A stretch of DNA of 46,545 bases from Acidobacteriaceae bacterium (GTDB lineage Bacteria > Acidobacteriota > Terriglobia > Terriglobales > Acidobacteriaceae): NCBI GenBank assembly GCA_027307045.1, contig DAHUXR010000030.1, forward strand, positions 1-46,545. The letters are read 5' to 3'. Made by a program: the position numbers and the translations under genes. The notes below the pieces were generated by a model. The model worked only from the letters and a program-made list of their open reading frames with translations. It had not been told where the DNA came from and ran no database searches. This document shows positions 7,271 to 14,276 of this stretch, piece after piece (positions within the stretch are counted from its first letter, which is position 1; every line of letters starts with the position of its first letter).

Positions 7271-9718
7271 ATGTCGAAGCAAGCGCGAATCTTTCTTTAT
7301 GCAGTCTGCCTGGCAGGACTGGCTACGGCGGTCTATGGCGCAGTGGCGTGCAAGATCGATGACTTGCCTAAATTTATAGCCTATCTCTTGACCGCCCTGC
7401 TTGCATCCAGACTGAAAGTAGAACTTCCGGAGATTACCGGAACGATCTCAGTCAACTTCCTTTTTATCCTGCTGGGTATTGCCCAGCTCACCTTTACTGA
7501 GACGTTAATTCTGGGATGTTCCGCGATTCTGGCGCAATGCCTTTTTACCAAGCGGCGTTGGCCCCGGATTGAACAAGTACTATTTAACGTTTCCAGCGCG
7601 GCGGTGGCCATAGCAGCCGCATATTTCACTTATCACGGGCCCTGGTCAACGCGGCTCCATCCAAATGCCGCTTTTCTGCTGATGCTCTCAGCCGCAGTTT
7701 ATTTCCTTTTCAATACACTTCCGGTGGCGACGATCATCGCTATGACCGAAAATAAGCGGCTGCAAAAAATCTGGACTGACTGTTATTTCTGGTCGCTGCC
7801 CTATTACCTTGCCGGCGGCGCGCTGGCCGCGATGTTTGGATGGCTTACGCAAAAAGTGGGCTGGCAACCGACATTGCTGGCCTTGCCGGCAATGTTTGTG
7901 ATCTATCGCTCGTATCGTCTCTACCTGGGCAAGCTGGAGAATGAAAAAAATCACGTGTCGGAGATGGCGGCGTTGCACATGCGCACCATTGAGGCGCTGG
8001 CGCTTGCCATTGAAGCCAAAGACCAGACCACTCATGACCATCTTGAGCGCGTCCGCGTTTACGCAGTGGAAATGGCAAAAAGGCTCGATCTTTCCGCGGA
8101 CGAAGTTGAAGCATTACGCGCCGCCGCATTGCTGCATGACATTGGCAAACTGGCCGTGCCTGAGCACATTATTTCCAAGCCGGGCAGGCTGACCCCTGAA
8201 GAATTTGAAAAAATGAAGATCCATCCAGTAGTAGGCGCAGAGATCCTGGAGCGCGTTCATTTCCCGTATCCGGTGGTTCCAATTGTGAGGGCGCACCATG
8301 AGCGATGGGACGGCACTGGATATCCAGACGGGCTGAAGGGGGAAGAAATTCCCGTGGGCGCCCGGATCCTGTCCGCCGTCGATTGTCTGGATGCTCTGGC
8401 CACAGACCGTCAATATCGCAAAGCGCTGCCCCTGGACGACGCCATGCAATGGGTGGCGGACCAGGGTGGGAAGGCATTTGATCCACGAATCGTCAATCTC
8501 CTGAAGACCAGCTACAAAGAGCTGGAAGCAATTGTCCATTCGCAATCGCAGTTGCCGGACCGCCAGAAACTCTCAACAGATCTTAAAGTGGAACGCGGCA
8601 AGGCCCCCGCAAATGGATTCGTGGTCGACAAAGCCAATGACACCGGCAACCAGACCGCCTTCCTGTCGTCAATTGCCGCGGCGCGCCAGGAAGCGCAGGT
8701 ACTCTTTGAGCTTACGCAGGACCTGGGTAACTCACTCAGCCTGAGTGAAACGCTTTCTGTGCTAAGCGGACGGCTGAAGCGTCTTGTGCCCTATGACGCC
8801 ATTGCAACCTACATTGTCCGCGGAAATGAGTTGCTTCCCGAGTATGTCAATGGAGACAACTTCCGCTTGTTCGCGGCTTTGCGAATCCCGCTGGGAGAAG
8901 GATTGTCAGGATGGGTGGCGCAGAACCGCAAGCCGATGCTGAATGGCAATCCAGCGCTGGAGCATGGTTACTTACAGGATTCGAACCGGTTCAGTCCTTT
9001 GCGTTCGGCCATTTCAATACCGCTGGAAGGATTGCAGGGTGTGGTGGGAGTGTTAACTCTCTATCACTCTGACGCCGATGCATATACTTCCGATCACCTG
9101 CGCATCCTGCTGGCCATCAGTTCAAAAGTTGCGCTTTCTGTTGAGAACGCACTCGCCTTCCAGGAAGCGGAGAGTTCGGCCACAACCGACTACCTCACTG
9201 AGTTACCCAATGCGCGTTCCTTGTTTATCCATCTGGATCGCGAACTGGCCCGCTGTAAACGTCTGGACACTTCTTTAACCGTTATGGTTTGTGACCTGGA
9301 CGGATTTAAAAAGATCAATGATCGATTTGGCCACCTTGAAGGTAACCGGATTCTCCGGCATTTTTCTGAAACGCTGCAAGGCTCCTGCCGCGAATATGAC
9401 TACGTTGCGCGGATGGGAGGCGATGAGTTCGTGATCGTCGCTCCCGGGCTGAGCGCGTCTGCAGCGGAAGCGCGCGGCATTTGCCTGAGTGAACTGGCGG
9501 GTAATGCCGGCCGCGAAGTTTGTGGCGTGGAATGGTTGTCATTGAGCGTGGGCTGCGCCATCTATCCGGAACACGGAGTGGACGCCGAGAAGCTGCTGGC
9601 GGAAGCGGATCGGCGCATGTACATCCAAAAGCAAGAGCACCACAAGATCTTGAAAGTATTCAGCACATTGACGGAGACAAGACGAGCCGCTGCTGTCCGT
9701 GACGCGGTGGCTGGATAA
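7271..9718 (+). CDS. Membrane HD-GYP / GAF / GGDEF cyclic-di-GMP protein
   Basis: An 815-residue protein. Residues 1-215 form an integral-membrane sensory region of about seven helices that includes ARL/SRL-K-LP-TGT-SVN landmarks (SRLKVELPEITGTISVNF). An HD-GYP phosphodiesterase domain follows, with H289-D290 in LLHDIGK and GTGYP at 348-352. A GAF-like domain spans about 465-610. A GGDEF domain carries intact GGDEF at 716-720 (MGGDEFVIV), so both making and breaking c-di-GMP are possible. AAAAGGG lies just before the ATG. Its TAA overlaps the next gene's ATG (TAATG), coupling it to a peptide transporter. The adjacent activator carries a PilZ domain, so product and regulator are probably linked. 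The membrane region recurs alone in 16073-16810. Confidence 0.93.
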   Translation: MSKQARIFLYAVCLAGLATAVYGAVACKIDDLPKFIAYLLTALLASRLKVELPEITGTISVNFLFILLGIAQLTFTETLILGCSAILAQCLFTKRRWPRIEQVLFNVSSAAVAIAAAYFTYHGPWSTRLHPNAAFLLMLSAAVYFLFNTLPVATIIAMTENKRLQKIWTDCYFWSLPYYLAGGALAAMFGWLTQKVGWQPTLLALPAMFVIYRSYRLYLGKLENEKNHVSEMAALHMRTIEALALAIEAKDQTTHDHLERVRVYAVEMAKRLDLSADEVEALRAAALLHDIGKLAVPEHIISKPGRLTPEEFEKMKIHPVVGAEILERVHFPYPVVPIVRAHHERWDGTGYPDGLKGEEIPVGARILSAVDCLDALATDRQYRKALPLDDAMQWVADQGGKAFDPRIVNLLKTSYKELEAIVHSQSQLPDRQKLSTDLKVERGKAPANGFVVDKANDTGNQTAFLSSIAAARQEAQVLFELTQDLGNSLSLSETLSVLSGRLKRLVPYDAIATYIVRGNELLPEYVNGDNFRLFAALRIPLGEGLSGWVAQNRKPMLNGNPALEHGYLQDSNRFSPLRSAISIPLEGLQGVVGVLTLYHSDADAYTSDHLRILLAISSKVALSVENALAFQEAESSATTDYLTELPNARSLFIHLDRELARCKRLDTSLTVMVCDLDGFKKINDRFGHLEGNRILRHFSETLQGSCREYDYVARMGGDEFVIVAPGLSASAAEARGICLSELAGNAGREVCGVEWLSLSVGCAIYPEHGVDAEKLLAEADRRMYIQKQEHHKILKVFSTLTETRRAAAVRDAVAG

Positions 9719-10581
9719 TGCTGCGATTCTGGAGCGGGGCCGTCCTGCGACTGCTGGCGGTCATGCTCATGGCGAGCTTTGCGGGCGCCATGCTCATGCG
9801 CATTGCGCCCGGCTTTTCCTCTGACGACCAGGAGCTGAATTCCGGCCTCTCGGCACAAAGCATTCAAGCAATCCGGCGCGCACATCTGGTGGATTCAGAT
9901 ATTCCTCATTTTTATGGGCAGTACATCGCATCTCTCGTTCGTGGCGATCTGGGCACTTCGCGATCACTCAATCAACCGGTGAAAGAACTTCTGCGTGAGC
10001 GATTGCCGGTAACAATGGTTAACCTCGCATTTGCTCTTTCGGTGGGATGGCTGCTGGGCCTGGCTTTGGCAATCGCCGCACAAACGTGGGACATCCCGGC
10101 CCTCAGCTTTCTTGCCAATGGGCTGAGCGGGACTTTTATTTCCATTCCAGCGGCTGCTCTGGCGCTGGTCTTCTTGTTGTTGCGATGGCCTCCGGCTTTT
10201 GCGGCGGCGCTGCTGGTATTCCCCAAGATTTATCGCTACACGCAAAATTTGCTGCAACAGAGCAGCGAGATGCCGCACGTGCTTACGGCGCGAGCAAAGG
10301 GCGCAGGCCCATGGCGGATTTTAACGTGGCACGTTGCGCCAATTGCATTCCCGCAGATCATGGCGCTGGTAGGCGTTTCCATCAGCATTGGGATTGGCGT
10401 TCTGCTGCCCATTGAAGTTGTAAGTGACGTTGCCGGCATTGGACAGCTGGCGTGGCAGGCAGCTCAGGCCCGTGATTTGCCGTTGCTTGTGAACCTGACC
10501 ATGGTGGTTACGTTTGTGACTGTCTGTGCGACCCTGATTTCAGATGCGGCCCAGCGAGGCTTCAAGCGGAGTGCCGCATGA
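9718..10581 (+). CDS. DppB/OppB-like peptide ABC transporter permease
   Basis: A 287-residue inner-membrane permease of the dipeptide/oligopeptide/nickel class, slightly short for DppB (about 310-340). It has an N-terminal TM (residues 8-28), a periplasmic segment containing GQYIASLVRGDLGTSRS, which is typical of DppB, and five further TMs. The cytoplasmic EAA loop reads ARAKGAGPWRILTWHVAP (near 190-207). Its ATG overlaps the stop of the HD-GYP gene and its own stop overlaps the DppC-like start by 4 bp (ATGA), so all are translated as one unit. Confidence 0.92.
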   Translation: MLRFWSGAVLRLLAVMLMASFAGAMLMRIAPGFSSDDQELNSGLSAQSIQAIRRAHLVDSDIPHFYGQYIASLVRGDLGTSRSLNQPVKELLRERLPVTMVNLAFALSVGWLLGLALAIAAQTWDIPALSFLANGLSGTFISIPAAALALVFLLLRWPPAFAAALLVFPKIYRYTQNLLQQSSEMPHVLTARAKGAGPWRILTWHVAPIAFPQIMALVGVSISIGIGVLLPIEVVSDVAGIGQLAWQAAQARDLPLLVNLTMVVTFVTVCATLISDAAQRGFKRSAA

Positions 10582-11384
10582 AGACCATCCGTTTAATAGC
10601 GATTACAGTGCTGGCGGTCACGGCATTAACCATCCTTGGAGCACATTACTTGGCGCCTGCTGGTTACGAACAGCAATTTCGTGAGACGCCACAGGCCGCC
10701 CCGTCGATGCATCATCTGTTGGGAACTGACGAATTGGGACGCGACCGCTGGGCCCGCTTGCTTTACGGAATGCGGGTTTCTTTAACGCTTGCGCCATTGG
10801 CAGCGCTTTTCACAACAGCGCTTGCCGGACTGGTCGGCGGAATAGCGGGATACTTTGGCGGATGGACGGAGCGCTGCTGCAAACTGCTTATCGATCTATT
10901 CCTTTCCGTACCGTGGTTATTTCTTCTGATTACAGTGCGCGCGGTCCTGCCATTAAATGTCTCACCGGAAGCGTCCGTCACCGTGACTTTTGCTTTGCTG
11001 GGGCTTCTGGGATGGGCGGCTTCAGCGCGCGTGATATGCGCCGGCGCCAAGGACCTGATGAAGTCAGAGTTCGTATGGATGGCCCGGGCATCCGGCTTTT
11101 CTGGATTGAAGTTGATACGACTCCATCTTATGCCCAACCTGCGTGGCGCGCTGCTGGCACAGTTCTGGATTTCGATTCCTGTTTTCATCATCGCTGAAGC
11201 CAATCTGGGCGCTCTGGGGCTGGGTGTGGCCGAGCCTTTGCCGTCCCTTGGCAGCCTGCTGCGGGAACTTCAGGATTCGGTCATGGTACGTCCGGAACCT
11301 TGGCGGTTGCTGCCGCTTGCGGTACTTATAGTGGTTATCAGCTCGTTCCAGGTATTACTGAACAAACAGGAGATACGCAATTGA
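10578..11384 (+). CDS. DppC/OppC-like peptide ABC transporter permease
   Basis: A 268-residue partner permease. The family signature HLLGTDELGRDRWARLLYG is at residues 46-64, followed by four or five TM helices and the EAA loop near 170-190 (WMARASGFSGLKLIRLHLMP). The C-terminal region PLPSLGSLLRELQDS matches DppC proteins. It overlaps DppB by ATGA and the binding-protein gene by TTGA. Together with DppB it forms the membrane channel of a peptide importer; the ligand cannot be read from sequence. Confidence 0.93.
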   Translation: MKTIRLIAITVLAVTALTILGAHYLAPAGYEQQFRETPQAAPSMHHLLGTDELGRDRWARLLYGMRVSLTLAPLAALFTTALAGLVGGIAGYFGGWTERCCKLLIDLFLSVPWLFLLITVRAVLPLNVSPEASVTVTFALLGLLGWAASARVICAGAKDLMKSEFVWMARASGFSGLKLIRLHLMPNLRGALLAQFWISIPVFIIAEANLGALGLGVAEPLPSLGSLLRELQDSVMVRPEPWRLLPLAVLIVVISSFQVLLNKQEIRN

Positions 11385-12982
11385 AGCGACATTATTTAGT
11401 CTCCACCATCGTGCTGCTGGGCGCAATTTCCACGTTTGCCCAAAGCGGGGGAGAGCTGCGCTTCTGCCTGCGCGCTGAGCCCAAGACATTTAATCCATTG
11501 CTGGTAGAAGACGAGGCGTCTGAAACCATCCGGTACCTCACCGGAGGCGTACTGGTACGCGTGAATCGGCTCACGCTCAAAGCAGAGCCCGAGCTGGCAA
11601 CGTCATGGAAGGTTTCAGAAGGCGGCAAACGCATCCGGTTCAAGCTGCGCGAAGGATTGAAGTATTCCGACGGCACTCCTTTCGCAGCCGAAGATGTGGC
11701 CTACACCATGCAGCAGTTGATGGATCCAGCACTGCACTCGAGCACCGGCGACGCGTTCCGCTCGGCTGAAGGCAAGTTAACGACGAACGTGGTTTCCGCG
11801 AAAGAGATTGAGATTGATTTTCCGGCGCCCGTGGCTAACCTTGTGAATCTCTTTGATACCGTGGCAATCCTTTCAGCAAAGTCACCGCAAAAAGAAATGG
11901 CCGCGCTGGGGCCGTTCTATGTGGCAGAGCGAAAAGCCGGATCGTATCTGTTGCTGAAGCGAAATCCTTATTACTGGAAGAAAGATGCGGCAGGGAAGCA
12001 GCTTCCGTACCTCGACTCAATCCGGCTGGATATTGAACAGAACCCTGAAATTGAAGCGATGCGCTATAAGCGCGGCGAAGTCCAGTTGATCAACACTGTC
12101 TCGCCGGCAATTTTTGAAAAGCTTTCCGCCGATAACGCTTCTGTTCGGGACGCCGGAGCTTCCACGGATACGGAGCAGCTCTGGTTTAACCAAGTGCCGG
12201 GCGCGCCGTTGCCAGTCTACAAGAAGTCCTGGTTCGCTTCGACGAACTTCCGCCGGGCAATTTCTGAAGCAATCAATCGCAATGATCTGGCGCGAATCGT
12301 CTATCGCGGCCATGCGGTGCCGGCAATCGGAATTATCTCGCCCAGCAATAAGTTCTGGTTTAACAGCGATCTTAAGCCGCACGCGTATGACACAGCAGAC
12401 GCGCTGCGCAGGCTGCAACAGGATGGCTTTCATCTGCAAGGAGAGACACTGAAAGATAAGGCCGGGAATGCCGTAGAGTTCTCCATCGCCACAAATGCCG
12501 GCAATCGAGCGCGCGAAAGCATGGCCACCATGATCCAGCAGGACCTGAAGAAAATTGGCATCAAGGTGAACGTGGTCACGCTGGATTTCAACTCTTTGCT
12601 GGAGCGAATGACGCAATCCTATAACTATGAAGCTTGCCTGCTGGGCTTCCAGAACGTGGAACTCGATCCGAATTCGCAGATGGCCGTGTGGCTGAGTTCG
12701 GCCGACAATCATCAATGGAACCCGAACCAGAAATCACCTGCAACCCCGTGGGAAGCGGAGATCGATAAGTTGATGCGCGCGCAGGCCGCGTCCGGCGATG
12801 AGCATAAGCGCAAGCAATACTGGGACCGCGTTCAGCAGATTGCGTGGGAGCAGGAACCTTTTATTTATCTGATTAACAAAGACGCGCTTGTGGCAATTGC
12901 ACCGGCAGTGAAAAACGCCGAGCCCAGCGTATTTCGCCCGCAGACTTTCTGGAACGTTGAGACGCTGGCACTGGCGCACTAG
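11381..12982 (+). CDS. Peptide-type extracellular solute-binding protein (family 5)
   Basis: A 533-residue periplasmic substrate-binding protein (DppA/OppA family). The start chosen is TTG 11381, which overlaps the upstream stop as TTGA and has AGGAG 8 bases before it. It yields a standard signal peptide (KRHYLVSTIVLLGAISTFA) with probable cleavage after Ala and no lipobox Cys. Family landmarks include LRAEPKTFNPL, EPELATSWKVSEGGKRIRF with LREGLKYSDGTPF (the typical 'W..S.DG....F.LR.G..F.DG.PF') and an FRRAISEAINRNDLARIVY hinge segment. An upstream in-frame GTG at 11300 would bury the signal peptide and is rejected. The protein delivers peptides or similar ligands to the DppBC channel. Confidence 0.93.
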   Translation: MKRHYLVSTIVLLGAISTFAQSGGELRFCLRAEPKTFNPLLVEDEASETIRYLTGGVLVRVNRLTLKAEPELATSWKVSEGGKRIRFKLREGLKYSDGTPFAAEDVAYTMQQLMDPALHSSTGDAFRSAEGKLTTNVVSAKEIEIDFPAPVANLVNLFDTVAILSAKSPQKEMAALGPFYVAERKAGSYLLLKRNPYYWKKDAAGKQLPYLDSIRLDIEQNPEIEAMRYKRGEVQLINTVSPAIFEKLSADNASVRDAGASTDTEQLWFNQVPGAPLPVYKKSWFASTNFRRAISEAINRNDLARIVYRGHAVPAIGIISPSNKFWFNSDLKPHAYDTADALRRLQQDGFHLQGETLKDKAGNAVEFSIATNAGNRARESMATMIQQDLKKIGIKVNVVTLDFNSLLERMTQSYNYEACLLGFQNVELDPNSQMAVWLSSADNHQWNPNQKSPATPWEAEIDKLMRAQAASGDEHKRKQYWDRVQQIAWEQEPFIYLINKDALVAIAPAVKNAEPSVFRPQTFWNVETLALAH

Positions 12983-12990
12983 GATTTTGT

Positions 12991-13806
12991 ATGGACCTTC
13001 TTTCGGTCAGGCTGACGATTAACTACAAGGACAAGCCACCCGTCCTGGACGAACTGTGTCTCGATTTGCGTCCGGGTGAAGTATTGGGACTGGTGGGGCA
13101 CAGCGGTTGCGGAAAAAGTTCTTTGGCGCTGGCGATTCTTGGTCTGCTTAACCTGAAGGGCGGCAAGGCACGTGGTTCGATTCTATGGGATGGTCACGAG
13201 TTATTGGCACTGAAAGAAAAAGAGTGGCGCAAGCTGCGAGGCAAAGTGATTTCCTTTGTGCCACAGAGTCCGATGTCGGCGTTGAATCCAGCCTTGCGGC
13301 TGGGTACACAGATGAATGAAGCATGGAAGCTGCATGGGCATGGCGGCAGCGACCACATGGAAGAGTCTGTCTTTCAGGCGTTGCGAGATGTTGGCTTGCC
13401 TCCGAACGAAGAGTTCCTGCGACGTTATCCGTCAGAGATCAGCGTTGGCCAGGCCCAGCGCGTCTTAATTGGCATGGCCATCATGCATCGTCCGGCACTG
13501 CTGATAGCTGACGAACCGACCAGCGCGCTTGACGCGGTAACCCAGGCGGAAATCCTGGCCTTGTTTGGAGAATTGAACCGCAAGCTGGGGATGAGCATGC
13601 TTTTTATCTCGCACGATCTGGTATCGGCTTACGGACTGTGCCATCGGATAGCTTTGATTAATGCCGGCAAAATCGTGGAATGTAATACACCGCAAGCGAT
13701 CTTTTTCAGTCCCCAACAGCCGTTTACCAAGAAGCTGATTGCGGCCCTGCCAACCGTCCCAAGCCCTGCAGAAGTTGAACAGGCTCTCCGCTACAACACC
13801 TTTTGA
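12991..13806 (+). CDS. DppD/OppD-like ABC transporter ATPase
   Basis: A 271-residue ATPase with Walker A GHSGCGKSS (near 36-44), Q-loop SFVPQSPMSALNP, signature SVGQAQR, Walker B LLIADEPTSALD and the switch His in FISHD. The ending KKLIAALP is typical of the OppD/DppD class, although the Cys-containing C-terminal extension of many members is short. Peptide importers of this type usually have two different ATPases; only this one is present and the next 280 bp hold no second one. It may function as a homodimer or borrow a DppF from elsewhere. Eight bases separate it from the binding-protein gene. Confidence 0.92.
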   Translation: MDLLSVRLTINYKDKPPVLDELCLDLRPGEVLGLVGHSGCGKSSLALAILGLLNLKGGKARGSILWDGHELLALKEKEWRKLRGKVISFVPQSPMSALNPALRLGTQMNEAWKLHGHGGSDHMEESVFQALRDVGLPPNEEFLRRYPSEISVGQAQRVLIGMAIMHRPALLIADEPTSALDAVTQAEILALFGELNRKLGMSMLFISHDLVSAYGLCHRIALINAGKIVECNTPQAIFFSPQQPFTKKLIAALPTVPSPAEVEQALRYNTF

Positions 13807-13892
13807 AGCTAAGAAATAGCTAATCTGCCTAATCTTTTGGTTGAGACCGCTATGCCACAATGTCAAGAAAGCAGAATTCAACTCCGCCAACG

Positions 13893-13910
13893 TGTGACGC
13901 AGTTGTCGCA
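13893..13910. promoter_or_regulatory. Second copy of the activator dyad, upstream of the peptide/subtilase unit
   Basis: TGTGACG-CAGT-TGTCGCA keeps the 4-bp spacer and one perfect arm of the 7116-7133 dyad (12 of 14 arm positions). A further lone half site TGTCGCA is at 13986-13992. Both lie in the 287-bp gap between the ABC ATPase and the 42-residue ORF and are about 90-180 bp upstream of the candidate start of transcription. Confidence 0.45.
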
Positions 13911-14052
13911 TGCAAGGTAAATACCTGAAAACAAGCAGTTTAACCTTCCATCGATCCTGTTCGCTGTGACTTTGGCCGCCTTCCGTGTCGCACCTTGGCG
14001 CAATAATGCCGTGGCAACTGCCTTTTAATCAACAGCTTACAAGGAGTGACTT

Positions 14053-14068
14053 TGGTTTGTCGCGTGCA
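14053..14068 (+). promoter_or_regulatory. Weak candidate sigma54 promoter for peptide/subtilase unit
   Basis: TGGTTTGTCGCGTGCA has the invariant GG and GC of -24/-12 promoters at correct spacing, but poor agreement in between. It would start transcription near 14079, only a few bases before the GAGG ribosome site at 14081-14084, which is unusually close. It gains weight only from the upstream dyads and the nearby sigma54 activator. Confidence 0.3.
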
Positions 14069-14093
14069 ATAGATAAGGCAGAGGTCGAAACGT

Positions 14094-14222
14094 ATGTCTC
14101 TCAGAAACAAAGTTGTGGTTTTCACTTTAGGCGCTATCGCAGCCGTTGCTGGATTGAGCCTTGCCTTAACCAGTCTCAAACATGCCTCAATACTTGTGGC
14201 GTCAGCTGTATGGGGTTCATAG
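14094..14222 (+). CDS. 42-residue hydrophobic peptide upstream of the subtilase
   Basis: A small ORF with GAGG 9 bases before the ATG. It begins with a basic MSLRNK, continues with a hydrophobic stretch of about 20 residues (VVVFTLGAIAAVAGLSLALT) and ends SLKHASILVASAVWGS. It looks like either a single-pass membrane peptide or a short secreted pre-peptide. Only 54 bp separate it from the subtilase gene on the same strand, so co-transcription is likely. The closing SAVWGS resembles one unit of the S-I-I/V-WG repeats at the subtilase C terminus. I do not recognise a family; function is unknown. It overlaps longer but unconvincing frames on both strands. Confidence 0.5.
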   Translation: MSLRNKVVVFTLGAIAAVAGLSLALTSLKHASILVASAVWGS

Positions 14223-14276
14223 CAGCGGTTTAGTAATCGCTTTACCAGGAAACTTCTTCCGGAGTTCAAAGACAAC

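Noticed and set aside
14038..14053. TTGGCGCAATAATGCC near 14000 as a sigma54 promoter
   Set aside because: GG and GC elements are one base too close (9 instead of 10), so the site at 14053-14068 was preferred although it is weak too.
13985..14233. 82-residue plus-strand frame overlapping the 42-residue peptide
   Set aside because: No ribosome site, Cys/Ser/Arg-rich translation typical of a shifted frame.
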